Assembly: GCF_000143685.1 (NCBI RefSeq) | Contig: NC_014328.1 | Location: 3,286,001 to 3,350,000 of the forward strand | DNA from: Clostridium ljungdahlii DSM 13528 | Lineage (GTDB): Bacteria > Bacillota > Clostridia > Clostridiales > Clostridiaceae | Direction: 5' to 3' | Length of the DNA: 64,000 nucleotides | Shown here: piece after piece, positions 1 to 8,085 of the stretch | Layout of the letters: every line of letters starts with the position of its first letter | Numbering within the stretch: the stretch's first letter is position 1 | The notes under the pieces: model-generated | Seen by the model: only the letters and a program-made list of their open reading frames with translations | Told to the model about the DNA's origin: nothing | Database searches by the model: none | Position numbers and translations under genes: made by a program

Positions 1-1
1 C

Positions 2-43
2 AACATGGTTACAGGTGTTAAAAATAATTTGAAAAATAGGTAA
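2..43 (+). CDS. C-terminal tail of an unidentified gene (partial)
   Basis: A reading frame enters from the left edge and ends at TAA 41-43, giving NMVTGVKNNLKNR. It is followed by an inverted repeat (53-60 / 94-101) before the convergent sodC gene. Thirteen residues are too few to name a product, and this may not be a gene. Confidence 0.25.
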   Translation, partial: NMVTGVKNNLKNR

Positions 44-52
44 TATGTCAAA

Positions 53-101
53 AGAGGGATATTTCATATGTAAACTTTTCACACAAATAAAAGATCCCTC
101 T
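53..101. terminator. possible terminator between the left-edge gene and sodC
   Basis: An 8-bp perfect inverted repeat (AGAGGGAT / ATCCCTCT) encloses a 33-nt loop just past the sodC stop codon, with a short T stretch on the minus strand. The large loop makes it a weak candidate. Confidence 0.35.
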
Positions 102-125
102 ACCCTTCTAGCAGCATTCTTTTAA

Positions 126-665
126 TTACATCATTGCCTTAATAACACCACAGGCTAGCATTTTACCAGATGCTCCAGCAGGCTGAGTTCTATAATCATC
201 TGGACTTTCATGTATGATTACCGATTTTCCAATAATCTGAGCAACATTAAACTTATTTGTAAAAAAGGTCATTCTACAATAACCATTATTTGAAAAAAGA
301 ACTGGAAAATCTCCTGCATGATTGCCATGAGGCTGATTGGTTGGATTCCAATGTCCTCCTGCAGCTTTAAATGGTTCTTCAGGATTACCAACAGCACATG
401 TACCGTTTTGGTGGATATGAAATCCATGAGGTCCAATTTGTGGATTTCCATTCATAGCAGGTCTATAAGGAGGTAATCCATTTACTTCTACAGAAACCTC
501 AGTTCCTCCACGTACCTGAGTAAAAGTTACAGTACCTCTTATATTAGGAGCTAAAGGTCCTCCAGTTATATGAGCTACAGCTTTTGTGGCATGCATATTC
601 ATATCACCCCTATATCCACAATAATTGTGATTTATAAAGGGACATTCATATTCGTCAAAATGCAT
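126..665 (-). CDS. sodC: Cu/Zn superoxide dismutase family protein
   Basis: Predicted to convert superoxide to oxygen and peroxide with a copper/zinc centre. The metal-site signatures of the family are present: GFHIHQNG, then GGHWNPTNQPHGNHAGDFP with its histidines and aspartate, and near the end IHESPDDY plus PAGASG; a cysteine-to-cysteine disulfide pair (C of GTCAVGNP and the C-terminal ACGV) is also conserved. About 179 residues. The frame can be opened 12 nt earlier at a TTG, but that codon lies inside the Shine-Dalgarno (GGAGG at 671-675), so ATG 665 is used. No signal peptide is evident, although most bacterial SodC proteins are exported; the N-terminal extension rich in His/Cys/Tyr is unusual. 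It sits beside a spore-coat gene, so a coat-associated role, as for some Bacillus SodC-like proteins, is possible but inferred. Confidence 0.9.
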   Translation of the reverse strand: MHFDEYECPFINHNYCGYRGDMNMHATKAVAHITGGPLAPNIRGTVTFTQVRGGTEVSVEVNGLPPYRPAMNGNPQIGPHGFHIHQNGTCAVGNPEEPFKAAGGHWNPTNQPHGNHAGDFPVLFSNNGYCRMTFFTNKFNVAQIIGKSVIIHESPDDYRTQPAGASGKMLACGVIKAMM

Positions 666-724
666 AATATCCTCCAAATTAAATACTTCAATTTATGTTA
701 TGTAAAACTTTAAAAATAGTTACA

Positions 725-760
725 AAAAGATCAGCGTATTAAATAGCACGCTGATCTTTT
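725..760 (-). terminator. terminator of the CotF-like gene
   Basis: Perfect 13-bp inverted repeat (AAAAGATCAGCGT at 725-737 pairing with 748-760) with a 10-nt loop, directly behind the minus-strand stop at 765. The A/T ends make it usable in either direction. It separates the coat gene from sodC, so sodC needs its own promoter in the 60 bp between. Confidence 0.8.
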
Positions 761-764
761 AAAA

Positions 765-1328
765 CTAAACTAATGAAGGTTGACGAACTTCCTTATATAT
801 AGATGACATTGTATTTATTGTACTTTCAGGTGCCGGCTCTAGTGGATAATATCCTTTTTTCACCATGTACTGCCAAACTTCATAAGCATGATTGCAGCTC
901 ATAGTAAACGCATCCTTTAAAAATTCTCTCACGCCAGGGTTACTAGCTTCCATAGCAGACCACGCATATTCCCTTCCTGCCCTTTTTAGAGTTAAAAGAT
1001 ATGCAGTTGCTATTTCTCTATCGTTCATCTGCTGAATATCCGTTCTTGGTGTAATTGATGGAAAATTATTAGTTGGTGACTTAGTATAATCTTGCAAAGT
1101 TTTAACCAAAGATGGTACATTTAACTTTTGTGTAGGACCTGTAGTTTTACTTAAATATTCAACCTTTATATTATAATCTTGAATATGTGCTGGGAAGTGT
1201 GCTTGAATCATAGATTTTAATTCCTGGTCCTGAACTGCATTTATAAACATAGCCATATTTGTTATAGAATTTACGCAACTTATAGTTAATTCATGTAGAT
1301 CATGTATTTCATGAGCAGCCAATTGCAT
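765..1328 (-). CDS. spore coat protein, CotF family
   Basis: A 187-residue, mostly helical protein matching the coat F family, found in the spore coat and in vegetative relatives. It begins with the helix HEIHDLHELTISCVNSITN and ends with the typical pair of helices around TLKRAGREYAWSAMEASNP and MSCNHAYEVWQYMVKKGYYPL; the region from residue 60 to 95 is a Thr/Pro/Ser-rich linker. ATG 1328 has a good ribosome-binding site (AGGAGG at 1335-1340). Its own terminator lies at 725-760. Expression in the mother cell during sporulation is expected from the family, but no sigma-E/K promoter could be assigned by eye. Confidence 0.8.
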   Translation of the reverse strand: MQLAAHEIHDLHELTISCVNSITNMAMFINAVQDQELKSMIQAHFPAHIQDYNIKVEYLSKTTGPTQKLNVPSLVKTLQDYTKSPTNNFPSITPRTDIQQMNDREIATAYLLTLKRAGREYAWSAMEASNPGVREFLKDAFTMSCNHAYEVWQYMVKKGYYPLEPAPESTINTMSSIYKEVRQPSLV

Positions 1329-1606
1329 AATATTACCTCCTATTGAAATTTTACTTATTTTAAAATCATTACTACAGTAAATAATTTTCCACTAGAATAT
1401 CTATTTTATACTATAGCATTTTTAGTTTTCTATACTAAGCTTTCAATCTATATATAAATTTGTATTTTCCTCTTCTGGGAAATAGTCATTAATATTCTAT
1501 AGTATATATTACTGCCGCAAGGACAAAATATTAAAGTAGCATAATTCAATATGAATTAAACCTAAAATGTTTATATAATCCCATTAGACTAAAGGAGGAT
1601 ACTATT

Positions 1607-2017
1607 ATGAATAAAAATGATAAAAATCTTCAAGAAGCAAAAAAATTGAATAAACAATCCAAACAGGGAAATATGTCAAGTGCTGCTAGCACTACCAGTT
1701 ATAATAGCCCAGATCTTCAAGAAGCTAGACAATTAAACTCACAGGTTTCAGGCAAAAGTTCATCTTCTTTTTCAAATGTTTCAAATAACAGTGATTTAGA
1801 TGAAGCAAAAAAATTGAATCAACAATCTAAACAGGGAAATATGTCAAGTGCTGCTAGCACTACCGGTTATAATAGCCCAGATCTTCAAGAAGCTAGACAA
1901 TTAAACTCACAGGTTTCAGGCAAAAGTTCATCTTCTTTTTCAAATGTTTCAAATAACAGTGATTTAGATGAAGCTAAGAAATTAAATCAACAATCTAGGC
2001 AGAAAAAGAGTAAGTAA
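1607..2017 (+). CDS. repeat protein resembling gamma-type small acid-soluble spore protein
   Basis: A 136-residue, very hydrophilic protein built almost wholly of five copies of a roughly 28-residue unit containing (N/D)L(Q/D)EA(K/R)xLN followed by QS or QV and a Ser/Asn/Gly-rich stretch. The unit alternates between two types (DLQEARQLNSQVSG and DLDEAKKLNQQSKQ), and the DNA shows a 168-bp tandem duplication. Low complexity, richness in Gln/Asn/Ser, repeated NQQS-like blocks and neighbouring spore genes resemble gamma-type SASPs, which serve as an amino-acid store in spores, but the match is in style rather than in a clear domain. ATG 1607 follows AAAGGAGG, and a strong terminator follows. It could be another kind of repeat protein. 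Confidence 0.55.
   Translation: MNKNDKNLQEAKKLNKQSKQGNMSSAASTTSYNSPDLQEARQLNSQVSGKSSSSFSNVSNNSDLDEAKKLNQQSKQGNMSSAASTTGYNSPDLQEARQLNSQVSGKSSSSFSNVSNNSDLDEAKKLNQQSRQKKSK
1640..1975 (+). repeat. 168-bp tandem duplication inside the SASP-like gene
   Basis: Positions 1640-1807 and 1808-1975 are two nearly identical 168-bp units (56 codons); for example GATCTTCAAGAAGCTAGAC occurs at 1712 and again at 1880. The few differences are mostly silent. In-frame expansion or contraction between strains would be expected. Confidence 0.9.
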
Positions 2018-2026
2018 CTAAAAAGT

Positions 2027-2060
2027 GAAGGAGAAATCTTAAGATTTCTCCTTCATTTTT
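2027..2060 (+). terminator. rho-independent terminator
   Basis: Perfect 14-bp palindrome (GAAGGAGAAATCTT at 2027-2040 with its complement at 2041-2054) followed by ATTTTTTATT, ten bases behind the SASP-like stop codon. It may also serve sspH from the other side. Confidence 0.85.
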
Positions 2061-2094
2061 TATTATGCTTTACCTAGTACATTTTAGAATAAAC

Positions 2095-2271
2095 TCATTC
2101 ATTCAAATCTACAATATCTACATTAAAATGTTTATTTGTATTTAAGTTTTTTACTTGTATTTTACCATCTTCATCTGTATTTATACTTTCAAGCCATACG
2201 GGATTATCTTTATATTTTACCTGTATAACTCCTTTAGATTCAATTATTTCTTTTACTCTTTTCTTATCCAA
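2095..2271 (-). CDS. sspH: H-type small acid-soluble spore protein
   Basis: A 58-residue protein of the SspH family, found in the spore core. The family pattern is clear: DKKRVKEIIESKGVIQVKYKD, then NPVWLESIN, a charged turn, and a C-terminal strand ending in VDLNE. A GTG at 2280 opens the frame earlier but overlaps the Shine-Dalgarno (GGAGG near 2280-2284); TTG 2269-2271 has proper spacing of about 8 nt and gives the usual family length. The spore gene cluster context supports forespore expression. Confidence 0.85.
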   Translation of the reverse strand: MDKKRVKEIIESKGVIQVKYKDNPVWLESINTDEDGKIQVKNLNTNKHFNVDIVDLNE

Positions 2272-2479
2272 GCTTACCACCTCCTATATACATAGGTTCT
2301 TATATAGTAAACTTTTTATACCTTCTAGAACAAAAAGATGTTTCTCCTCAAATTACCAGCATAATATTTTAGGTTCTGCACATTCTATTAGCATAAGGAT
2401 ATTAATGTGTTAAAGTTATTAAATATCTAAGTTTCGTGTAAACTATAATATTCTTTCTCTAACATATTGGTATTACTTT

Positions 2480-2506
2480 ATGCTGGAGATGACGAATCTC
2501 CAGCAT
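2480..2506 (+). terminator. orphan hairpin, terminator-like
   Basis: ATGCTGGAGAT (2480-2490), a 5-nt loop, and the perfect complement at 2496-2506, followed by TTAATTCTTTATTTTT on the plus strand. No plus-strand gene lies upstream after 2017, which already has its own terminator, so this could end a small RNA or be a relic. Confidence 0.45.
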
Positions 2507-2583
2507 TTAATTCTTTATTTTTAACCCCTATATTACACAATACAGCTTACTTTGTATAACTCAAATTTCCTAAACATCTTATG

Positions 2584-2605
2584 CCAGGGATAATGAAATC
2601 CCTGG
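2584..2605 (-). terminator. hairpin behind the zinc-ribbon gene
   Basis: CCAGGGA (2584-2590) pairs with TCCCTGG (2599-2605) across an 8-nt loop, seven bases beyond the minus-strand stop. It lacks a strong T run on the minus strand, so efficiency is doubtful. Confidence 0.5.
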
Positions 2606-2611
2606 TTTTCA

Positions 2612-2836
2612 TTATCCCTTATTTTGTTCTACATCAATAATAATTTTGTTGCATGTCTTACACATATATGCCTTAATTTTCGGTCTTCCTATCCAACCGG
2701 ATTCTCCTAATTCAACACCACCTTTGGCCCATATTCCAAGAAACAATTTTTTATCTTCAGGTAGCCATTTCATTTTATAGTTATCCCCATATATATGACC
2801 TTTAACCATTTCTCCATTACAATAAGGACATTCCAT
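2612..2836 (-). CDS. small zinc-ribbon protein, DUF6487-like
   Basis: A 74-residue protein beginning MECPYCNGEMVKG and ending with a second pair, YMCKTCNKIIID, so two CxxC knuckles about 48 residues apart can bind one zinc. Between them lies the W-rich part (KMKWLPEDKK...GWIGRPKI) typical of the DUF6487 (PF20097) family, whose function is unknown. ATG 2836 has GGAGG at the right spacing; the TTG at 2851 is itself part of that ribosome-binding site. It is not evidently in an operon. Confidence 0.75.
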   Translation of the reverse strand: MECPYCNGEMVKGHIYGDNYKMKWLPEDKKLFLGIWAKGGVELGESGWIGRPKIKAYMCKTCNKIIIDVEQNKG

Positions 2837-2986
2837 ATAAAACTCCTCCAAACAAGCTATAATATCTTTAAATTAATTATGTAAAATCTATATCATTAGT
2901 AAAACACATTATTATAACTTCATTTTAACATTCTTAAAACATATTGCATATACTAACTTGTGTAATATATGCTAGGAGGAATAGAT

Positions 2987-3886
2987 TTGATTTTTTACTA
3001 TCCTTACTTTGGTTACAAAGTAAAGTGTAAAAGGGTTCCAGTAGCTTTTCCACCTCAACACCAAGCTGTACAGCCCGGATTAGAGACACTTATGAACCCC
3101 AAGCCTATATTTGATAATCCAGACTATGCTGGGAGTGATAAATTAAAAAATAAGGTCGCCCTAATTACTGGAGGAGATAGTGGTATTGGCAGAGCTGTAT
3201 CTCTAGCTTTTGCCAAAGAAGGTGCAGACATTAGTATTGTGTACTTCAATGAACATGTGGATGCAGCTAAAACAAAGGCTTTAGTAGAATCTCAAGGAAG
3301 AAAGTGCCTCTTAATTTCTGGAGATTTAAGAGAAGAGTCCTTTTGTAAAAAAATAGTCAAAGATACACTTGATGCCTTTGGTCACCTAGATATACTAGTT
3401 AATAATGCAGGTGTTCAATTTCCTCAAAACAGTCTTGAAAATATCTCTACAGAACAATTGGAAGATACTTTTAGGACAAATATTTTTCCCTTATTCCACG
3501 TTACTAAAGCTGCCCTACCTCACTTAAAAAAAGAAAGCAGCATTATTAATACCGCTTCAATTACAGCTTACATGGGTAATAAGCTACTTATTGATTATTC
3601 TTCTACAAAAGGAGCCATTGTGAGCTTTACCCGTTCATTAGCTCTTTCTCTTGTATCAAAAGGGATAAGAGTCAATGGAATTGCTCCTGGACCTGTTTGG
3701 ACACCTCTTATACCATCAAGTTATTCAGCAAAGTATGTGGAAACTTTTGGCTTAGATACTCCTATGAAAAGAGCTGGTCAACCTGTGGAATTGGCACCTG
3801 CTTATGTTTACTTAGCATCTGACGATTCTACTTTTGTTACTGGTCAAATTCTACATGTAAATGGTGGAGGCTTTATAGGATCATAA
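2987..3886 (+). CDS. SDR-family oxidoreductase, general-stress GSP39 type
   Basis: A 299-residue short-chain dehydrogenase. About 50 N-terminal residues rich in Pro/Gln (FPPQHQAVQPG) precede the Rossmann fold, as in the YdaD/YhdF/YhxC group. The cofactor motif is TGGDSGIGRA, followed by NNAGVQ, the catalytic Ser in NTASITAY, and the YSSTK catalytic Tyr/Lys; GPVWTPL and HVNGGGF close the fold. The Gly-Asp-Ser-Gly pattern fits NAD(P)(H) but the substrate is unknown. An ATG at 2969 is in frame, but AGGAGGA lies between it and TTG 2987, so TTG is the likely start. It is monocistronic, sharing a hairpin terminator with the convergent enoate reductase. Confidence 0.85.
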   Translation: MIFYYPYFGYKVKCKRVPVAFPPQHQAVQPGLETLMNPKPIFDNPDYAGSDKLKNKVALITGGDSGIGRAVSLAFAKEGADISIVYFNEHVDAAKTKALVESQGRKCLLISGDLREESFCKKIVKDTLDAFGHLDILVNNAGVQFPQNSLENISTEQLEDTFRTNIFPLFHVTKAALPHLKKESSIINTASITAYMGNKLLIDYSSTKGAIVSFTRSLALSLVSKGIRVNGIAPGPVWTPLIPSSYSAKYVETFGLDTPMKRAGQPVELAPAYVYLASDDSTFVTGQILHVNGGGFIGS

Positions 3887-3913
3887 CTTTTTATCTCCTT
3901 TATATATAATATG

Positions 3914-3949
3914 AGATCAGTACCATCTATAAAAGAGTGGTACTGATCT
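3914..3949. terminator. bidirectional terminator between SDR and enoate reductase genes
   Basis: AGATCAGTACCA (3914-3925) pairs perfectly with 3938-3949 around a 12-nt loop. It lies in the 80-bp space between two convergent stop codons, with A/T-rich flanks on both sides. Confidence 0.7.
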
Positions 3950-3969
3950 AAATAATTTACTTACAAACC

Positions 3970-5964
3970 CTATATGTGATTGGCAACTTCATATGCATTC
4001 CAAATAGCATACATAATATTAGAAACCTTACGTGCATCTCCTAAAAGATAAATTTCTGGGATTTCAAATTCTAATTCTTTATATAGTGAATTTTTTTCTT
4101 TATATCCAACAGAAAGTATTACCGAATCGCATTTTATTTTTTCTGTTCCCTTTTCCGTCTCTACTTCAAGATTTCCATCCTTATATGCTTTAACTTTTGA
4201 ACTTGTTTTTACATCAATACCATTAAAAGGAATAAGTCTTTCAAGCATTTCACTATTTGCAGAACACAGCGGCCCATTTAATGCAAGTATTTTATTTAAT
4301 GCTTCTACTATAGTTACTTTTTTACCTTTTTTAGCAAGATGAAGTGCAGTTTCACATCCAACTAGTCCACCACCAACTACAACTGTAGTGCCTCCACAAT
4401 CTTTCTTTTTTGTAAGTACATCTGCTGCTGTAAATACTTTATCATCGTCTCCAAGTGAGAATACTTTTGGTGTAGACCCTGTAGCAATTATTACACTATC
4501 AAAATTGGCTTTTAAAACTTGTTCTTTAGTAATTTCACTATTTAAATTTACTTGTACATTTAATTCGTTTAATGTATGTGCATACCAATCAGCTAAGGCA
4601 ATATCATCTTCTTTAAAATCTGGTGCTCCACCTGGAATAAGGTTACCACCTAGTCTAGAATTCTTTTCATAAATTACTGGTTCATGGCCTCTAAGTGCTA
4701 AAACTCTTGCAGCTTCACATCCTGCTACTCCACCACCAACTATTAAAACTTTTTTCTTCTTTAATATAGGAAGAAGTGCATTGTCCTTTTCCTTACATGC
4801 TTGTGGATTTACTGCACAATTTATCATTGAATAATGTTGAATTCGTCCCATACAACCTTCTTGACATGATATACAAGGCCTAATTGATTGACATCTATTT
4901 GCCCTCAACTTATTTACATAATCAGGATCTGCAAGTAATGGTCTTCCAAGACTTATCATATCACAAGTTCCATTTTCAATGGCTTCAAGTGCCATATCTG
5001 GATCATCCATTCTTCCTGCACATATAATAGGAACATCTACAGTTTCTTTCATTAATTTAGCATATGGTCTATATAGTCCCTTCTTTTGGTACATTGGCGG
5101 ATGACTCCACCACCATGAATCATATGATCCAACATCAGTATCCAATGAATCATATCCATAAGATACAAGTAATTTAGCGGCTTCAATTCCCTCGTCTAAA
5201 TCTCTTCCCTTTTCAACAAATTCTTCTCCTGGAAGTGCTCCATCTCTTAAATCTTTGATAAAGCTCTTTGGTGAATACCTAAGCACTACTGGAAAATCTT
5301 CTCCACATCTATTTTTAATTTCTTCAACTATTTCACGTGCAAAACGAAGTCTGTTTTCCAAACTTCCCCCATATTCGTCTGTTCTGTGATTAAATAATGA
5401 AATAGCAAATTGATCTATAAGATATCCTTCATGAACAGCGTGAATTTCAATTCCATCAAAACCAGCTCTCTTTGCATTGTAAGCTCCATCCCCAAATTTC
5501 TTCACTATGGATTTAATTTCATCTATTGTAAGCTCACGGCAAATTTTATCAAGCCATCTATGTTGAATTGGTGATGGTGCAACAGGTGGGAATTCACCAA
5601 GATTAGTAGGTATAGTTACTCTACCAAATCCAGCTGACATTTGTAAAAATACTTTTGCATTGTATGCATGTATTCTCTCTGTCATTTCCCTTGCAGTTCT
5701 TACAAATTGAACAGGATTATGTGTAGGGCAAGGACAATTTGGCATACCATGTTCTTCAACTTCATTATCTACAAAAGTAACTCCTGTAATAATTAAGCCA
5801 GTGCCACCTTTTGCTCTTTCAGTGTAGTAATCAATTCCCCTTTGGTTGAATCCTCCTTCACTGTCAGCTAGTCCTAGTGGCCCCATAGGTGCTAGTGCAA
5901 AACGATTTTTTATTTCACACTTTCCAATTTTAACTGGTTCAAATAATTTTTTATACTTATTCAT
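3970..5964 (-). CDS. 2-enoate reductase (FMN/FAD/[4Fe-4S] NADH:flavin oxidoreductase)
   Basis: Predicted to reduce the C=C bond of 2-enoates (for example cinnamate or crotonate type acids) with NADH. The 664-residue architecture is the 2-enoate reductase/2,4-dienoyl-CoA reductase one: an Old-Yellow-Enzyme TIM barrel to about residue 345 (NRFALAPMG, HAVHEGYLIDQF, LGRPLLADPD), a [4Fe-4S] site with Cys364, Cys367, Cys371 and Cys383, then an FAD domain (IVGGGVAG near 410) and an NAD domain (VVVGGGLVG). The frame extends 39 codons further upstream, but ATG 5964 with AGGAG is the family start. It is divergent from a PadR regulator, the usual partner for phenolic or enoate-responsive genes, so induction by its substrate is likely but inferred. 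The exact substrate cannot be read from sequence. Confidence 0.9.
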   Translation of the reverse strand: MNKYKKLFEPVKIGKCEIKNRFALAPMGPLGLADSEGGFNQRGIDYYTERAKGGTGLIITGVTFVDNEVEEHGMPNCPCPTHNPVQFVRTAREMTERIHAYNAKVFLQMSAGFGRVTIPTNLGEFPPVAPSPIQHRWLDKICRELTIDEIKSIVKKFGDGAYNAKRAGFDGIEIHAVHEGYLIDQFAISLFNHRTDEYGGSLENRLRFAREIVEEIKNRCGEDFPVVLRYSPKSFIKDLRDGALPGEEFVEKGRDLDEGIEAAKLLVSYGYDSLDTDVGSYDSWWWSHPPMYQKKGLYRPYAKLMKETVDVPIICAGRMDDPDMALEAIENGTCDMISLGRPLLADPDYVNKLRANRCQSIRPCISCQEGCMGRIQHYSMINCAVNPQACKEKDNALLPILKKKKVLIVGGGVAGCEAARVLALRGHEPVIYEKNSRLGGNLIPGGAPDFKEDDIALADWYAHTLNELNVQVNLNSEITKEQVLKANFDSVIIATGSTPKVFSLGDDDKVFTAADVLTKKKDCGGTTVVVGGGLVGCETALHLAKKGKKVTIVEALNKILALNGPLCSANSEMLERLIPFNGIDVKTSSKVKAYKDGNLEVETEKGTEKIKCDSVILSVGYKEKNSLYKELEFEIPEIYLLGDARKVSNIMYAIWNAYEVANHI

Positions 5965-6085
5965 AAAACCACTCCTAAATTTAAATAATATAAGTATTAA
6001 AATGTTGGTCCTGTTGTACTTATTAATAAATACGATTACATATTTATCTTTACCTATATTATATATATTACTATAAATCATGTCA

Positions 6086-6095
6086 ATGTTTACAT
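6086..6095. promoter_or_regulatory. candidate PadR operator
   Basis: ATGTTTACAT is a perfect 10-bp palindrome between the divergent enoate-reductase and PadR genes. PadR proteins usually bind ATGT/ACAT half sites with a longer gap, so this is only a candidate; another palindrome, TCATGCATGA, lies at 6129-6138. Confidence 0.3.
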
Positions 6096-6176
6096 GTTTA
6101 ATTTTTCATGTTTTACTTTACTTTATATTCATGCATGATAAAATGATTATATGGAAAGAACGAGGTGCTAATATAT

Positions 6177-6728
6177 ATGAGGACTTTAAAATACGCAATC
6201 TTAGGGCTTATTAATAGAAAACCGTCAACTGGATATGATATAACTAAAGAATTTAATGATGCATTAGTAGAATTCTGGTATGCTAAACATAGTCAAATAT
6301 ACCCTGAATTAAAGAAATTGACAGATGAAGGTCTTATTTCATATGAAACGGTAATACAAGGAGAAAAATTAGAAAAAAAGTTATACACAATAACTGAAAG
6401 TGGAAAAAAGGATTTACAAAAGTGGCTTGCTGAAGATGAACCTTTAGAACCAACGCCTAAAGATATTTTCAGACTTAAAGCTTATTTTTGTGATGAAATG
6501 GACACTGACACCTTATTAAAACAATTTAAAAGTCAATTAGATAAACATACTGAAAGATTAAATTATCTTAAAAATTCTATGGAAGAACTTTTAAAGGAAA
6601 AGGATATATCTAAAGTGCCTTCTTCTGGTTTTGGTGACTATATTGTCTTACGAGGAGCCATCATGAGAGAAAATGCTTATGTAGATTGGCTTTTTGACTG
6701 TATAAAAAAAATTACAGAAGGATTGTAG
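6177..6728 (+). CDS. PadR-family transcriptional regulator
   Basis: A 183-residue protein of the two-domain (Vir_C) PadR type. Residues 1-80 form the winged helix (TLKYAILGLINRKPSTGYDITKEF, then SQIYPELKKLTDEGLIS and the wing KKLYTITESGKKDL); the C-terminal half is the helical dimerisation domain. GTG 6165 is in frame but lies within the ribosome-binding site GAGGTG, so ATG 6177 is used. Members of this family repress genes for phenolic-acid or enoate metabolism and usually themselves, so the divergent 2-enoate reductase is the obvious target (inference). Confidence 0.9.
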   Translation: MRTLKYAILGLINRKPSTGYDITKEFNDALVEFWYAKHSQIYPELKKLTDEGLISYETVIQGEKLEKKLYTITESGKKDLQKWLAEDEPLEPTPKDIFRLKAYFCDEMDTDTLLKQFKSQLDKHTERLNYLKNSMEELLKEKDISKVPSSGFGDYIVLRGAIMRENAYVDWLFDCIKKITEGL

Positions 6729-6766
6729 GGGTTCTAAACAAAAATCAACCTTCATTTTTTTAAAGA

Positions 6767-6887
6767 ACAAAGTTCAAATATCAAATAGAGACAATTTTCT
6801 TCCCAACGTCAGAAAATATTAAAATTATAGATTTCCTGAGGTACGATGGAAATCATCTTTATCTGTTCTTTGTTATTTGAACTTTGT
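6767..6887. repeat. 121-bp repeat element with terminal inverted repeats, copy 1
   Basis: The element starts ACAAAGTTCAAATA and ends with its inverse, TATTTGAACTTTGT; the terminal inverted repeats match over about 19 bp with one mismatch. Inside is a conserved hairpin (GATTTCC / GGAAATC) whose loop holds TGAGGTACGA. No ORF is present. A second full copy of exactly the same length lies at 38203-38323 in the opposite orientation with about nine differences, and a partial copy at 50986-51076. It looks like a MITE-like element or a mobile structured RNA. Confidence 0.8.
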
Positions 6888-6891
6888 CATT

Positions 6892-8013
6892 TTAATTCAT
6901 GTGTATACTATCTGATATTTGAAAACCCATCCTATATCCTTTTAAAGAAGATGTATTATTATTTAATTTGCTTACTATAAATAGGTAATATTTTTGTCCC
7001 AGTTTATAAGGTTTATAGGGAGTAACTTTTACAGATTTCTTATCATCTTGTAGAGATAATGCTGTTGGAATTACATTTCCAGAACTATCTACTACATATA
7101 TATTTGAGCTATTTACGTTCTCATCATTAAGCTGATCTTTAAACTTTATCGTCCATTGTTTATCCCGTAAAATATTCAAACAGTCCTTTGAATTTAAATC
7201 CTCCCATCCTTTGTCTGTAAACATACTCTTATCTACAGGCATTTTTACATCTATTAGAGGAAATGCAGCTTCCCCATTGTACTTTTCTGGAGTTCCAAGT
7301 GCATATCTTACACTTACAGTACTATTTACTTTTAAATTTTTTATTTGATTTTTTCCTTCATCATTATTTTTTACATAAAAAAGCTCGGTATCACCATTTT
7401 CATATTTAACCTTTATAAATATATAGTCTTTATCAGTATATATATTTTCTAAATTACCAATTACCCAGGAAGCACCTATTATATTGCTTTCCCCTGCACC
7501 TAAATAATCATATACCTTACCTGAAGAATTTTTTACGCTTATACTAAAATCAGGTAATTTAACTTTTATTATAGTATAAGGATAAGTTACAACTTGAGGT
7601 ACTATGGCACCTTTGTCCGGGTCTGTTTCCTTTACAATTATGTTTCCCCTTCCTTCTACATCTTCTACAGCATCTACTTTAATATCGTAGCCTCCTGTGG
7701 GCTTTTGTCCTCTCATTACAGCTACATATAGATAATTCGTGCTGCTATCCAAATAGTACAAAAATCCTTCACTGGATTTACAAGAATCTATGCCATTAGT
7801 TAAAGTTTTTGGCGCATTATCATAAGATATAGTCTGAAAATCAATTTTATTGCACATTATATTAGGTCCATTCTTAATAATAAGTTTATTCTTACTGATG
7901 TTAGATACTGAAGATTGCATCTTGACTGTCCCTTGAGCTTTTACTGAAGCCGGCATATATACAGCTCCTACAGTTAATGCAAAACACATAGGTATAAATA
8001 ACTTTTTAAACAT
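6892..8013 (-). CDS. secreted protein with PrcB-like and Ig-like domains
   Basis: A 373-residue exported protein. Residues 1-26 are a signal peptide (KKLF, hydrophobic core, cleavage near VKA-QG). Residues about 85-155 match the PrcB C-terminal domain (GFLYYLDS, LYVAVMRGQKPTGGYDI, then VPQVVTYPYTIIKV). The last 110 residues have the SbsA-type Ig-like pattern (WTIKFKDQLNDENVNSSNIYVVDSSGN...VKVTPYKPYKLGQKYYL), common in clostridial surface proteins. It lies 72 bp behind an anti-sigma/sigma pair in the same direction and is probably their main target or an accessory sensor. Function is unknown. ATG 8013 follows a strong GGAGGAGG. Confidence 0.7.
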   Translation of the reverse strand: MFKKLFIPMCFALTVGAVYMPASVKAQGTVKMQSSVSNISKNKLIIKNGPNIMCNKIDFQTISYDNAPKTLTNGIDSCKSSEGFLYYLDSSTNYLYVAVMRGQKPTGGYDIKVDAVEDVEGRGNIIVKETDPDKGAIVPQVVTYPYTIIKVKLPDFSISVKNSSGKVYDYLGAGESNIIGASWVIGNLENIYTDKDYIFIKVKYENGDTELFYVKNNDEGKNQIKNLKVNSTVSVRYALGTPEKYNGEAAFPLIDVKMPVDKSMFTDKGWEDLNSKDCLNILRDKQWTIKFKDQLNDENVNSSNIYVVDSSGNVIPTALSLQDDKKSVKVTPYKPYKLGQKYYLFIVSKLNNNTSSLKGYRMGFQISDSIHMN

Positions 8014-8085
8014 ATATAATTTCCTCCTCCTTTAAATATCTTTTTCAATTATTAGACGTATGGACTCTGGCCTTCGCTCCATAAT

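Larger units (their letters stand above)
2281..2611. other. 330-bp gene-free stretch with two hairpins
   Basis: No coding frame is convincing here. It holds an isolated 11-bp perfect hairpin at 2480-2506 and a second hairpin at 2584-2605 behind the zinc-ribbon gene. The rest is AT-rich and would include the sspH promoter. Confidence 0.5.

Noticed and set aside
1640..1975. CRISPR-like or satellite repeat array
   Set aside because: There are just two 168-bp units without spacers, and they code for protein in frame.
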